Assembly: GCA_021808665.1 (NCBI GenBank)
Contig: JAKBBA010000004.1
Coordinates: 1-64,000, forward strand
DNA: 64,000 bases
DNA from: Actinomycetes bacterium
Lineage (GTDB): Bacteria > Actinomycetota > Acidimicrobiia > Acidimicrobiales > Palsa-688
Direction of reading: 5' to 3'
Position 1 is the stretch's first letter, and each line of letters opens with the position of its first letter. The notes beneath the pieces were generated by a model. That model was not told where the DNA came from. It saw only the letters and a program-made list of their open reading frames with translations, and searched no databases. Positions 22,426 through 32,056 of this stretch are shown in pieces. The position numbers and the translations under genes are program-made.

Positions 22426-25029
22426 ATGACGACACTACAAGCCGCCGAGAACGTCGATAATGAAACTGTCACCATGACGGTCAACGGTGTCGGGGTGTCG
22501 GTCAGGGCTGACCACCCGCACTTGTTAGCGGCACTCCGCGAGGAATTGGGCATAACCTCGGCTAAAGACGGCTGCTCGCCGTCGGGACAATGTGGCTGCT
22601 GCACTGTAATGGTCGACTCCAAGGTCACCGTGTCCTGCCAGTACCCAGTCGCCAAGGCGGCCGGTCGATCGGTAGTGACTCTCGAAGGGCTCCCCGAAGC
22701 AGAGAGACAGCGCTACGCACGAGCCTTCGCCGCTCACGGGGGGTTGCAATGCGGATTTTGCATCCCGGGTATCGTCATGCGGGCGAAGGCCCAGGTCGAC
22801 AAGAAAGGCACCGGGCTATCTCGGGAGGACATGAGCAGGCATCTCGGCGCTCACCTGTGCAGGTGCACCGGGTACGTCAAAATTTTGGATGCTATATGCG
22901 CCGTGGCGCACGGTGAAGACTGCGAGGCGGCCCTGCCCGGGGGCGTCGGATCCACCGGCACCCGCTACGAGGCTGAGGCGCTAGCGCTGGGTGACCGTGG
23001 ATACGTCGACGACTTGCGGGTGCCGGGAATCCTGCACGCCGCTCTCAGGCTGACCGACCACGCTCGCGCCGAGGTGCTCAACGTCGACACTACCCGCGCG
23101 CTTGAAGCTCCTGGCGTGCGCGCCGTGCTGACAGCTGCGGATATCCCAGGTGATCTCAGAGTTGGCATCTTGCACAAGGACTGGCCGGTAATGATCCCAG
23201 TTGGTGGCAGGACTTCTTATGTCGGGGACGTCCTAGCTGTAGTCGTCGCCGACACCAGAGACCAGGCCCGCCGGGCAACGGCTTTGGTAGACGTCGACTA
23301 TGAGGTCCTCGAACCAATCGTCGATCCGGGTCAGGCGTTGTCGAGCGACGAGGTCGCCGTGTGGGGCACGGACGGCAACATACTGTCGGTGTCGTCTTAC
23401 TCACGCAGTGACGTCGACCGGGCACTAAGTGAAAGCGCCTACACCGTCTCGGAGACCTTCGAGACCCAGCGGGTGGAGCACGCATTTCTCGAGCCGGAGT
23501 CCACCCTGGCGGTCCCCCGGCCCGACGGGGGCCTGCACGTGTACTCGGGAGGGCAGGGTATCTGGGACGACCGGGACCAGATCGCTGCCTGTCTTGGCGT
23601 CGGCGTGGACAAGGTAAGCGTCGAGCTCGTCTCGAACGGCGGTGCCTTCGGGGGCAAGGAGGACATGTCCAACCAGGCTCACGCAGCCCTCGCCGCCTGG
23701 CTTGTCGGCAGCCCGGTCAAATGCACCCTTTCACGCGAGGAGAGCTTCCTCGTGCACGCCAAGCGTCACCCCATCACCATGGTCTACGAGGCCGGCTGTG
23801 ACGTCGAGGGCAGGTTGACGGCGGTACGGGCGAGGATGGTCGGCGACTCGGGGGCGTACGCGAGCGTAGGAATGAAAGTGCTCGAACGTGCCGCCGGTCA
23901 TGCCACCGGCCCTTACCGGGTTCCAGCGGTGGACGTGGAGTCGGTGGCTGTGAGAACGAACAACCCGGTGTGCGGGGCCTTCCGTGGCTTCGGTGCCAAC
24001 CAAGCCCAGTTCGCCATGGAGGGGATCATGGACCGCCTCGCAGAGCTTGCGGGGATCTCAGGCTTGGAGATCCGTCGGAGGAACGTCATCCACCCTGGGG
24101 ATGTGTGGGGTCCTGGCCAAGTGATGGACGAAGGCTGCGCTGGGGCCCTGCAGTGCCTTGACGCTCTTTCAGGGGCCTATGAGGAGGCCAGGGTCGCCGG
24201 CAAAGCCGTCGGGATCGGCCTCGGCTTGAAGAACTCCGGCCTCGGCAACGGGTACCGCGAAGTGTCTCGTGCGGTCGTACGCTTCTGCGACGACGGTACA
24301 GTCGAAGTCCGCCACGGTTGGACCGAGATGGGACAGGGCATCAACACCGTCGCCCTTCAAGTAGCGGTGGAAGAGCTAGGCTTGAACCCGGCGAAGGTCA
24401 TGGTTCTCGTCGACACCAGTCGGGAGCTCGGGGACGGCCAGACCACCGGAAGTCGCGGTACCCTGATGGGAGCCGGGGCTGTACGCGACGCTTGCAGGAG
24501 GGCTGATGCCGCTGGCAGGGTCCCCGGTGTGGACTTCCAAGGAGAGTTCGTCGTGGACTGGACCCAGCATTTGGGGGAGGTCGACAACCCGACCATACAC
24601 TCGGCTTTCGGTTATGCAGCTCAGCTCGTCGTAGCGGACCCCGAAACGGGCGCCATCGAGAAAGTTCTGGCAGCTCACGACGTCGGGCGAGCCGTCAACC
24701 CCCTGCTGTGCGTCGGCCAGATCGAGGGGGCTGTGCACATGGGTCTTGGCTACGCACTGAGCGAAGAGTTCCCGTCCGACGCCAAAGGGTATCCAACCAA
24801 GACGACGCTCCGCTCGCTCGGGATTCTCAGAGCAAAAGACGTTCCTCCCATAGAGGTAAAGCTCGTGGAGGTACCCCAACCTAGAGCCCCTTATGGAATA
24901 AAAGGGGTGGGAGAGATCGGCCTCGTGCCGACAGCCGGAGCAGTAGCAGCCGCCCTGCACGCCGCAGACGGGGTATGGCGCAACAAGCTGCCGATGAAGG
25001 CCGGCCGCCCAACAGGCGAGGAGGACTGA
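22426..25029 (+). CDS. Xanthine dehydrogenase-family fusion: 2Fe-2S plus Moco domains
   Basis: An 867-residue molybdenum hydroxylase fusing the iron-sulfur subunit to the molybdopterin subunit without an FAD domain. Residues 1-165 hold two 2Fe-2S clusters (CSPSGQCGCC and GLQCGFCIPG...LCRCTGY). The rest is the aldehyde oxidase/xanthine dehydrogenase fold: GGAFGGKED, FRGFGANQAQFAME, GWTEMGQGINT and the catalytic Glu in GVGEIGLVPTAGAV. The layout resembles E. coli XdhD and the Se-dependent xanthine dehydrogenases. Start ATG with AAGGTGA nine bases upstream. Probably hydroxylates a purine or related heterocycle; electrons must go to a separate flavoprotein not in this window. Confidence 0.88.
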   Translation: MTTLQAAENVDNETVTMTVNGVGVSVRADHPHLLAALREELGITSAKDGCSPSGQCGCCTVMVDSKVTVSCQYPVAKAAGRSVVTLEGLPEAERQRYARAFAAHGGLQCGFCIPGIVMRAKAQVDKKGTGLSREDMSRHLGAHLCRCTGYVKILDAICAVAHGEDCEAALPGGVGSTGTRYEAEALALGDRGYVDDLRVPGILHAALRLTDHARAEVLNVDTTRALEAPGVRAVLTAADIPGDLRVGILHKDWPVMIPVGGRTSYVGDVLAVVVADTRDQARRATALVDVDYEVLEPIVDPGQALSSDEVAVWGTDGNILSVSSYSRSDVDRALSESAYTVSETFETQRVEHAFLEPESTLAVPRPDGGLHVYSGGQGIWDDRDQIAACLGVGVDKVSVELVSNGGAFGGKEDMSNQAHAALAAWLVGSPVKCTLSREESFLVHAKRHPITMVYEAGCDVEGRLTAVRARMVGDSGAYASVGMKVLERAAGHATGPYRVPAVDVESVAVRTNNPVCGAFRGFGANQAQFAMEGIMDRLAELAGISGLEIRRRNVIHPGDVWGPGQVMDEGCAGALQCLDALSGAYEEARVAGKAVGIGLGLKNSGLGNGYREVSRAVVRFCDDGTVEVRHGWTEMGQGINTVALQVAVEELGLNPAKVMVLVDTSRELGDGQTTGSRGTLMGAGAVRDACRRADAAGRVPGVDFQGEFVVDWTQHLGEVDNPTIHSAFGYAAQLVVADPETGAIEKVLAAHDVGRAVNPLLCVGQIEGAVHMGLGYALSEEFPSDAKGYPTKTTLRSLGILRAKDVPPIEVKLVEVPQPRAPYGIKGVGEIGLVPTAGAVAAALHAADGVWRNKLPMKAGRPTGEED

Positions 25030-25100
25030 GCCCGCCCAACCCACACGCTGGCAGCTCCAAGCGGTGTTCACCGCCGGGCTGACCAGCTACGCTCGGGGTA

Positions 25101-25763
25101 ATGGCAGGAGTCGGCGTTCATCAGTGGAGTGATTCCAACTCACCTTTGCCGGTCCGCGAGATCGAGTCCAAGACGATCAGGCTGTTCGCTTTGGTAGCAG
25201 ACGACCTCGCTGGGGCGACGCACGCCCTCCTCAGCGGGGACAACGACCTGTTCCAAATCCTCGCCGAGAGGGAGCAGGTGATCGACGACCTCTACGTGGA
25301 GATCGAGGACCTCGCCAACCACCAGATAGCGCAGATGGCGGTCGGACCCGCCGACCTGCGCCTTTTGCTCAGTGTTCTGCGGATAGTCCCCGAGCTCGAG
25401 CGCTCCCACGACCTCGTCGTGCACATCGCACGCTACGCCGACCACGGGCTCTCCGGCGAGATGACCCCGCGCTGCCGCGGGATAGTCGAGAGGATGGGGG
25501 CGATCGGGGCGGAGATGTGGAGGCACGCGGCCGAGTCGTGGTACGACAAGGATCGTGACGCAGCCGAACGCCTCGACGAGCGTGACGAGGACCTCGACAG
25601 CCTTCATGCTGCCCTCATAGCGGAGCTCGCCTCGGGCAAGATGTCGATTCCGGTGACTATGGATATGACTTTGGTCGCCAGGTTCTTCGAGCGTCTCGGA
25701 GATCACGCTGTGAACGTCGCACGACGCGTCGAGTTCCTGGCAGGTCCGGGACCTACAGGCTAG
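25101..25763 (+). CDS. phoU: PhoU-family phosphate regulatory protein
   Basis: A 220-residue all-helical protein with two PhoU repeats; motifs IESKTIRLFALVADDLAGAT, EREQVIDDLYVEIEDLANHQ and the second-repeat FFERLGDHAVNVARRVEFL (the metal-binding E/DxxxD...ERxxDHA signature). PhoU links the Pst phosphate transporter to the SenX3/PhoR-type kinase and limits phosphate uptake. No pst genes are adjacent; a SenX3/RegX3-like pair lies 16 kb away. Start ATG 25101. It precedes an anion-transporter-like gene by 46 bp, possibly co-transcribed. Confidence 0.88.
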   Translation: MAGVGVHQWSDSNSPLPVREIESKTIRLFALVADDLAGATHALLSGDNDLFQILAEREQVIDDLYVEIEDLANHQIAQMAVGPADLRLLLSVLRIVPELERSHDLVVHIARYADHGLSGEMTPRCRGIVERMGAIGAEMWRHAAESWYDKDRDAAERLDERDEDLDSLHAALIAELASGKMSIPVTMDMTLVARFFERLGDHAVNVARRVEFLAGPGPTG

Positions 25764-25808
25764 GCGGACTGTGCTGATACTGGGAGCGGCCGGCTCGGCC
25801 GGAGGCTG

Positions 25809-26972
25809 ATGCGCGCCTGGTATCTGACCGTCGCCGGTGTCGCAGCGGCGGTAGTGGCAGCAGCGGTCAACCCGTCTGCGGCAGGATCTGCAGCGGGGCA
25901 GGCATGGCCGGCGTTCGTTCTCGTAGCCGGCCTGCTCCTGGTCGGTCTCGTGGCTGCGTCGGACGGGCTGTTCGTCGCAGCGGGGAGGGCTCTCGGCAGG
26001 GTGTGTCCGACCCCGGTCCTGCTATTCAGCGGCCTTGCATTGCTGATCGTCGTGGTGAGCGCCGTGCTCAACTTGGACACGTCAGTCGCCTTCTTGACGC
26101 CTATCGCTGTCAGCGCCGGCAGGTCCCAGGGCGAGGAGAGCCAAGCTCCTGTCAGTGGAGCTCTACTCCCTGCGTGCATACTTCTGGCCAACGCAGGCTC
26201 GCTCGTCCTCCCGGGCTCTAACTTGACCAACTTGATAGTGGTAGCGCATTCCAATGCGTCAGCGGGCCAGTTTGCCTCCCGGATGGTCCTGCCGTGGATC
26301 GCAGCGAGCGTGGTCACAACTGCGGTTATAGCTGTGGCGTCGCGCCGTGCGCTGCAGGCTTACCGGGGGGGCAGCGAATCCGACGGTGAGGGCGTCCCGG
26401 CGCAAGCGCCCCGGTCGCGACCGCTCCTAGGGGTCGGGGCGGTAGCGATCGGCGCGGCGGTCATTGCGATGCTGACCGTAGGCTCCCCTTCGCTTGTCGT
26501 AGCTGGCATCGGGTTGGCTGCGGCCGCCTGGCGCCTTCGGGGGAAGCGCCTCAGCGTCTCCACCGTGGAGGACGTTCTCAATCTGCCGGTACTGGCAGGC
26601 CTGTTGGGGCTCGCTGTGGGCGTGGGGACCTTGGGACGTCTGTGGTCGGGTCCCGCGGACGTGCTCGGGCACCTCGACCCGTTTGCCACAGCGGCGTTAG
26701 CTGCCGTGTCGACGGTTCTCATCAACAACCTCCCGGCGGCGTCCCTGTTGTCCGCCCGTGCCGTATCGCACCCCCTGTCGCTGCTGATCGGACTGGACGT
26801 CGGCCCCAACTTCTTCGTCTCGGGTTCACTGGCCTGGGTGCTGTGGATATCCTCGGCCCGTGCCGCAGGAGAGCCCGCAGGGGTACGCCGGGCGGTCAAG
26901 ATGGGTGCGGTGGCAGCCCCGCTGGCAGTGGTGGTCAGCGTGATGGCCCTAATGGCCACCGGCGCCAGCTGA
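25809..26972 (+). CDS. ArsB/SLC13-like anion transporter
   Basis: A 387-residue membrane protein with about ten hydrophobic segments, of the ion-transporter superfamily including ArsB, CitMHS and NhaD. Diagnostic are VVVSAVLNLDTSVAFLTPIA (family: SxxxDNDxxAL-like), SLVLPGSNLTNLIVVAH (re-entrant loop) and VLINNLPAASLLSARA (second repeat). Expected to move arsenite, phosphate-like or carboxylate anions; substrate not decided by sequence. It follows phoU closely, which may hint at phosphate or arsenate stress. The ATG start is only a few bases after GGAGG, an unusually short spacing. Confidence 0.75.
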   Translation: MRAWYLTVAGVAAAVVAAAVNPSAAGSAAGQAWPAFVLVAGLLLVGLVAASDGLFVAAGRALGRVCPTPVLLFSGLALLIVVVSAVLNLDTSVAFLTPIAVSAGRSQGEESQAPVSGALLPACILLANAGSLVLPGSNLTNLIVVAHSNASAGQFASRMVLPWIAASVVTTAVIAVASRRALQAYRGGSESDGEGVPAQAPRSRPLLGVGAVAIGAAVIAMLTVGSPSLVVAGIGLAAAAWRLRGKRLSVSTVEDVLNLPVLAGLLGLAVGVGTLGRLWSGPADVLGHLDPFATAALAAVSTVLINNLPAASLLSARAVSHPLSLLIGLDVGPNFFVSGSLAWVLWISSARAAGEPAGVRRAVKMGAVAAPLAVVVSVMALMATGAS

Positions 26973-27013
26973 GCGCAGCTAGGAAGTCCTCGTGTCGCAG
27001 GCGACCGCCCGTG

Positions 27014-28477
27014 CTAAAACTGTATTGCGGATAACTCGGGATGCCATCCCAAGGCGCGTTCCACTGCCCGGCGCCAACGATCCCGCTGCGGATCACGTCC
27101 CGACGGCACCACGATCTCTTTGGGCTTCCACGCCTTGGCGATTTCCTCCAGCGAGTCCCAAGTTCCGTCTACGAGGCCGGCAAGGTTCCCGGCTCCGACT
27201 GTCGTCGCTTCTAGCTCGGGGGAAACCTCAACGGGCCGCCCGCACGCGTCAGCCAAAGCTTGCAGGAAAACTCGGTTGGCTGACATGCCCCCGTCAACTC
27301 GCAGAGATCCTATGGTGATCGCGCTGTCAGCTTCGGCGGCTTCGAGAAGGTCTGCCCCCCCGTGCGCCACACCTTCGAGAACGGCCCGGACGAGGTTGGC
27401 GACACCAGTGCCCCTGGAGAGGCCGAACACGGCACCGCGAGCCCCGAAATCCCATTGGGGTGTGGCCTGGCCCAGGAATGCCGGGACGACCACGACTCCG
27501 TCGCTATCCTCGCAGGAAGCAGCGACGTTCTCAGACTCCGCGGCGTCCGACAGGACCCCGAGGTCCTCGACTAGCCATTCGACGGCGGACCCAGCTGTGA
27601 GCATCAGGGCCTCTACCCCCCATGTGACCGCCCCGGCCCGGCTCCACGCAACTATCGGGAAGCATCCGTGACCGCTTCGAATAGCCGAGCCAGGCGCCGC
27701 CTGTCCCGTGCAAACGTCGAGCATTCCACCCGTTCCGAAGGTGGCCTTGCCCAGACCGGGCAGTGTAGCCCCTTGGCCGGCGAGGGAAGCCTGCTGGTCG
27801 CCTACAAGGCAGCGCAGAGGCAACGGAACCGAAAGTGCGTCGGCTATACCATGCTCGGCACAGGTGTCGACCACCTCGGGAAGCCAGTTACGGTCTAGTC
27901 CCAGAGCCTCCAGGACAGCGTCGTTCCAGGTGCCTCCGGTGATGCTGTAAAGGCCCGTCACCGCTGCGTTGCTCGGGTCGGTGATGTGGCGTCCCGATCG
28001 GGTCAGGTTCCAGGCCACCCACGACTCCACGGTCCCGAGGCGGATAACGGCGGGTTCGACGCCTTCGGCGAGGGCTTGTTGAACTTGCCATGCGAACTTC
28101 GTGGCGGACTCACTCGGCGATAGTCGAAGTCCCCGGTCTTGGAGCTCAAGGCAGGTACCCGCAGTGCGAAGGTCTTGCCATGCAAGGCCGGTAGCCAGGG
28201 GAGCGCCGGTCCTGGCGTTCCATGCGACAGCGGACGCCCGCTGGGCCGTAACGGCTATCGAGGTAGGCATAACGCTAGCTTGGCGAGCCTCGCCAAGGGT
28301 GCGCTCAGCGCATTCCAGCACACCAGAGGCGAGCGCGGTAGGGTCTATCTCGACCAGACCTGGGAACGGTGTTGCAGGAGGCGCAAGACGCCTAGTCTGG
28401 AACGACACTGTGCCGTCAGCGGCGACTATCGAAGCGCGGATGCTGGTGGATCCGACGTCTATCACCAGGACTGTCAC
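27014..28477 (-). CDS. glpK: Glycerol kinase-like FGGY kinase
   Basis: A 487-residue FGGY carbohydrate kinase closest in layout to glycerol kinase: VLVIDVGSTSIRASIV (N-terminal phosphate loop), WQDLRT, WLVWNLT-like WVAWNLT, LVGDQQASLAGQG, TFGTGGMLDVCTG and LRVDGGMSANRVFLQALADA. It phosphorylates glycerol or a related polyol to feed GlpD. Its GTG start overlaps the upstream oxidase stop (GTGA at 28474-28477), so the three genes are one operon. Glycerol is the best guess from context; the open frame is complete. Confidence 0.82.
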   Translation of the reverse strand: MTVLVIDVGSTSIRASIVAADGTVSFQTRRLAPPATPFPGLVEIDPTALASGVLECAERTLGEARQASVMPTSIAVTAQRASAVAWNARTGAPLATGLAWQDLRTAGTCLELQDRGLRLSPSESATKFAWQVQQALAEGVEPAVIRLGTVESWVAWNLTRSGRHITDPSNAAVTGLYSITGGTWNDAVLEALGLDRNWLPEVVDTCAEHGIADALSVPLPLRCLVGDQQASLAGQGATLPGLGKATFGTGGMLDVCTGQAAPGSAIRSGHGCFPIVAWSRAGAVTWGVEALMLTAGSAVEWLVEDLGVLSDAAESENVAASCEDSDGVVVVPAFLGQATPQWDFGARGAVFGLSRGTGVANLVRAVLEGVAHGGADLLEAAEADSAITIGSLRVDGGMSANRVFLQALADACGRPVEVSPELEATTVGAGNLAGLVDGTWDSLEEIAKAWKPKEIVVPSGRDPQRDRWRRAVERALGWHPELSAIQF

Positions 28478-30012
28478 TGCACGAGCCCGAGCTTTCCGGG
28501 GTTGAGGATCCCGTTCGGGTCGAGTGCCGCCTTCAGCGAGCGCAGCACGTCGAGGCCGCCACCGAGATGTTCTCTCATATAACCGGACCTGTTCAGGCCA
28601 ACCCCATGGTGATGGGAGACGGTGCCGCCGTTGCGAAGAGCCGCATGGGTCACAGCGTCGAAAGCCGCCCTGTAGAAGACCTCTGCGTCGCCTTCGGGCC
28701 TCCCCGAGGGGCTCGCCGCCTCCAATCGTGCGCGGTGGCCGGCTCGCGCGCTAGCGCCGGTTCGTCCGGCGAAAGTGAAGTACAAGCAGGCGCCGTCGCT
28801 GTAGGCGTGCGACTGATGTGCCGACGCAGCGACCGTACCTTCGAGGCTTCGAAGAGCCGATAAGGCCTCGGCGTAGATAGCCGGCAGCGCGCGCCAGGAG
28901 CCAGCCACCTCGACGGTATCCACGACCAGTCCGGCGGCGACGAGGCTTGCAATGTCGGGAATCTCGTTCCTGCGCTCGAACCACCTATCGACGAGTTCCG
29001 CTCCGAGTTGGGATGCCTCGGAGCACTCCTCGGCGACGACCTTCGTCACAGCGTCGAGGATCACGGGGTCGGCCTCGTCGGCTACTAGAAGGACGCAAGC
29101 GCCTACACCGGCGAAGTGACGTTCCGACTCGGCGCTGTCATACAGACGCAGGACCGCCGGCGTCGCACCACGCTGGAGGACCCGCCGGCAAGCTTCGAGA
29201 CCGGACTCGAAATCGGTGAAACCGTAAGCGAACTTACTCTTGGCCGGTGGCACCTTATGTGCTCGCAGGCGGACCGAGGTTATAACCCCCAGGGTTCCTT
29301 CGCTACCAACGAAAAGTTGAGTCAGGTCGGGACCGGTAGCCGACCTGGGGTACGCGCCGCCGGTGTGTACGACGGTGCCGTCCGCTAAGACCACTTCCAA
29401 GGCAGTGACCATGTCCTCGATCTTGCCGTAACGGGTCGAGAGCTGACCCGCACCCCGGCAGGCCACCCACCCGCCGACGGTGGAAAGGGCTATGGACTGC
29501 GGCCAGTGCCCGACGGTAAGGTCATAGCCGCTCCGCAACCCGTCCTCGAAAGCGTGCCCGAAAGTCCCGGCCCGCACTTCGACGGTGCGGCTAGTGGCAT
29601 CTACGTCGCTGATCCCATGCAGGGCTGTCATGTCCATCGACACACCGGATTGGAGAGGTATGCTTGCGCCGCATACGCCACTGGCACCGGCGAACACCGT
29701 GAGAGGTACCTTTTCCCGGTTGCATAGTGATGCGACGGCGGAAACCTCTGCCAGCGAACACGGCACGGCGACTAGGTCCGGCAGGCAAGGGGAGCGTCCA
29801 TCCAAAGCCCACAGTGCCGAGAGCGGCCACCAGTCACGGCCCGCTTCGACGCGCGCAGCGTCGTCGGCGTGGACGGAACCACAGACTCCGCGAAGCCGGG
29901 AGGTGAAACCGTCCGTCAGGGCGGGGACAGGCCGCGAAGGCACAAATCGCGGCGGGTTGGACGCCGACTGGCTGGCGAGCGCTCCGGGCGGAGGGGTCCG
30001 CTTCGGTCTCAC
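28474..30012 (-). CDS. FAD-linked oxidase, alkyl-DHAP synthase-like
   Basis: A 512-residue FAD-dependent enzyme of the GlcD/AGPS group. The PCMH-type FAD domain is seen in LVAVPCSLAEVSAVASLCNR, VFAGASGVCGASIPLQSGVS, SIALSTVGGWVACRGAGQLS and LFVGSEGTLGVITSVRLRAH; the C-terminus has SHHHGVGLNRSGYM and LKAALDPNGILNPGKLGL, as in alkyldihydroxyacetonephosphate synthases. The His run is catalytic in AGPS. Start is GTG 30012, overlapping the glpD stop (GTGA). Lying between glpD (which makes DHAP) and glpK suggests an ether-lipid or glycerol-derived substrate; function not proven. Confidence 0.8.
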   Translation of the reverse strand: MRPKRTPPPGALASQSASNPPRFVPSRPVPALTDGFTSRLRGVCGSVHADDAARVEAGRDWWPLSALWALDGRSPCLPDLVAVPCSLAEVSAVASLCNREKVPLTVFAGASGVCGASIPLQSGVSMDMTALHGISDVDATSRTVEVRAGTFGHAFEDGLRSGYDLTVGHWPQSIALSTVGGWVACRGAGQLSTRYGKIEDMVTALEVVLADGTVVHTGGAYPRSATGPDLTQLFVGSEGTLGVITSVRLRAHKVPPAKSKFAYGFTDFESGLEACRRVLQRGATPAVLRLYDSAESERHFAGVGACVLLVADEADPVILDAVTKVVAEECSEASQLGAELVDRWFERRNEIPDIASLVAAGLVVDTVEVAGSWRALPAIYAEALSALRSLEGTVAASAHQSHAYSDGACLYFTFAGRTGASARAGHRARLEAASPSGRPEGDAEVFYRAAFDAVTHAALRNGGTVSHHHGVGLNRSGYMREHLGGGLDVLRSLKAALDPNGILNPGKLGLVQ

Positions 30013-31823
30013 GGCTGCTTGGAAGCCTCGGCTGTGCTTGAGCTGGCTTCCTCGGCGTGCTGTTCGGCGGCTACACTCGCTTTGAACTCGGAGGTCTGGC
30101 GGTGAACCTTTTCGCTGTCCCACCCGAGTTGTTCGCCTAGTAGCTCCGCTACTCGTTGGGAGCACTCGACGGCAGCCTGACGGTCGAGGATTCTCGCTCT
30201 GGTCCGCCGGGACAGGACGTCGTCGACGCTTTGGGCCATCTCTGCCTGTGCCGCCCAGACAACCTCGACTGCCAAGTAGGGAAGGTTCGGGTGGAGCCGG
30301 CCAGCAAGTTCGGTCCTTCCGTCACACAAGGCGAGCACGTCTCCGGTCTCTGAGCCGTGACGGCCAGAGAGGTGCTTGAAGTCAGCGTCGCTGATGCCGA
30401 GAGACCTGGCCTTTTCGGCGACAGCCCGCTCGGGTCGACCGGAGTTAGCAGCTCCGACAAGCGCCAGGCGCTTGGTCGGAGAGGTAGCGAGGGCTACCTC
30501 GGCCGTCCCCGCCTCCGCTGGTCTCCAACGGCCGCCCAAAGACTCGAAGCGCCGACGAGCTCGCCGCACCCGAGGATCAGAGGTGAACCGGGTGAGGCGT
30601 TGGGCGTTCGCTTCGGGGGGGTCGGCGAGAGCGTCGACAGCGTCAGCCGCCATCTTGCGGTAAGTGGTGAGCTTCCCACCGGTGACAGTCACGAGCCCGT
30701 TGGCGGAGACGATTACCTTGTGGCGTCTCGACAGGTCGGCCGTACGGGCGGAGGATGCGTCGCTCACCAGGGGCCGAAGGCCGGCCCAAGTGGCGGTCAC
30801 GTCGCTACGGGTCAGGTTCGCTGAGGTCCACGCATTGACAGCGCCGAGCACGTAGTCGATGTCTTCGGGAGTGCACTGCGGATCGTCGAGGGGTCCGTCG
30901 TAGTCGGTGTCCGTCGTCCCCACGTAGGTGTAGCGTCCCTCGCCCGACGGTGACGTCGCCTCGTCGGCCGCCCAGGGAACCACGAATACGGACCGTCGGT
31001 CACCTGGAACGCTGATGACCGAGGCGTAGTCGCAGGGCAGGCGTGACGCCCGCACGGTCACATGGATCCCCTTCGCAGGGCGCAACGAAAATCCTGCCCG
31101 ACTCTCGACCCCGGCAGCCGCGACCTCGGCGGACCACACCCCGCCGGCGTTGATGACGTGGCGAGCCCTGATCACCGTACCGTTGGCCAGACGGGCTCCG
31201 CACACCTTGGAATCCTCTTCGATGAGCTCCTCAACGGGAGAGTAGTTGGCGATGCACGCACCAAGTGATGCGGCTGTGCGGGCGAGGGCGAGAGTCAGGC
31301 GGGCATCGTCGGCTTGCGCGTCCCAGTACAAGAACGAGGCAACGAGAGTTTCCGATCGGAGCACCGGAAAGTGAGCGAGAGCCTCGTCGGAGCTGACACG
31401 ACGGTGACGCTTGCCGATCCGGATACCCCCTGTGATGTCGTAGAGCCACAGGGCGCTCTGGTAGGCCTTAGCGACACTTCGCGACGCAACCCCGTCCTTG
31501 CCGAAGAGGGGTATGAGGAACGGCAGAGGGTGGGCCAAGTGAGGGGCATTCCCAAGGAGGATCTGACGTTCGTGGAGAGCTTCGTAGACGAGCAGGTAAT
31601 CGTGCTGCTGGAGGTAGCGCAGACCACCGTGGATGAGCTTCGACGACTTCGACGAGGTCCCCGACGCGATGTCAGACGCCTCGACCAGGGCTGTGGAAAG
31701 TCCTCGAGCCGCTGCGTCTAAGGCGACACCGCACCCAGTCACCCCACCTCCGACGACCAGCACGTCGAAAGTCTCGCTGGCCAGGCGCTTGAGCGCTTCC
31801 CCGCGGTCGAACGTTTTCGTCAT
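30009..31823 (-). CDS. glpD: Glycerol-3-phosphate dehydrogenase, aerobic type
   Basis: A 604-residue FAD enzyme oxidising glycerol-3-phosphate to dihydroxyacetone phosphate and passing electrons to quinone at the membrane. The Rossmann motif FDVLVVGGGVTGCGVALDAA, the SKLIHGGLRYL loop, RHVINAGGVW and VTVTGGKLTTYRKMA are GlpD hallmarks, with the C-terminal DAO_C domain (LPYLAVEVVWAAQAEMA). ATG 31823 follows GGAG by five bases; the frame extends further upstream without homology. A basic, Ala/Ser-rich tail of about 20 residues follows the domain. First gene of the glpD - AGPS-like - glpK operon. Confidence 0.92.
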   Translation of the reverse strand: MTKTFDRGEALKRLASETFDVLVVGGGVTGCGVALDAAARGLSTALVEASDIASGTSSKSSKLIHGGLRYLQQHDYLLVYEALHERQILLGNAPHLAHPLPFLIPLFGKDGVASRSVAKAYQSALWLYDITGGIRIGKRHRRVSSDEALAHFPVLRSETLVASFLYWDAQADDARLTLALARTAASLGACIANYSPVEELIEEDSKVCGARLANGTVIRARHVINAGGVWSAEVAAAGVESRAGFSLRPAKGIHVTVRASRLPCDYASVISVPGDRRSVFVVPWAADEATSPSGEGRYTYVGTTDTDYDGPLDDPQCTPEDIDYVLGAVNAWTSANLTRSDVTATWAGLRPLVSDASSARTADLSRRHKVIVSANGLVTVTGGKLTTYRKMAADAVDALADPPEANAQRLTRFTSDPRVRRARRRFESLGGRWRPAEAGTAEVALATSPTKRLALVGAANSGRPERAVAEKARSLGISDADFKHLSGRHGSETGDVLALCDGRTELAGRLHPNLPYLAVEVVWAAQAEMAQSVDDVLSRRTRARILDRQAAVECSQRVAELLGEQLGWDSEKVHRQTSEFKASVAAEQHAEEASSSTAEASKQP

Positions 31824-32056
31824 GACTCCAACATACCTACTGCAGCCAACCCGGCTACGTCCCGGTCCACGTGGGGGCTTCCCTAGGTGAGTGCAGCAGG
31901 GGTCATGTATCCGAAAACCGGTTGCGTGCACTAACCTAAAGCGAGGACACCAGATCGCTATAGGACTCCCGAAGGGTCAGCTTGCGAAAGCCGACATGGT
32001 GCACTAGCGACCTGATCCTCCAAACTTGAAAGTTAACGATCGAAAGGAATAGCCGG

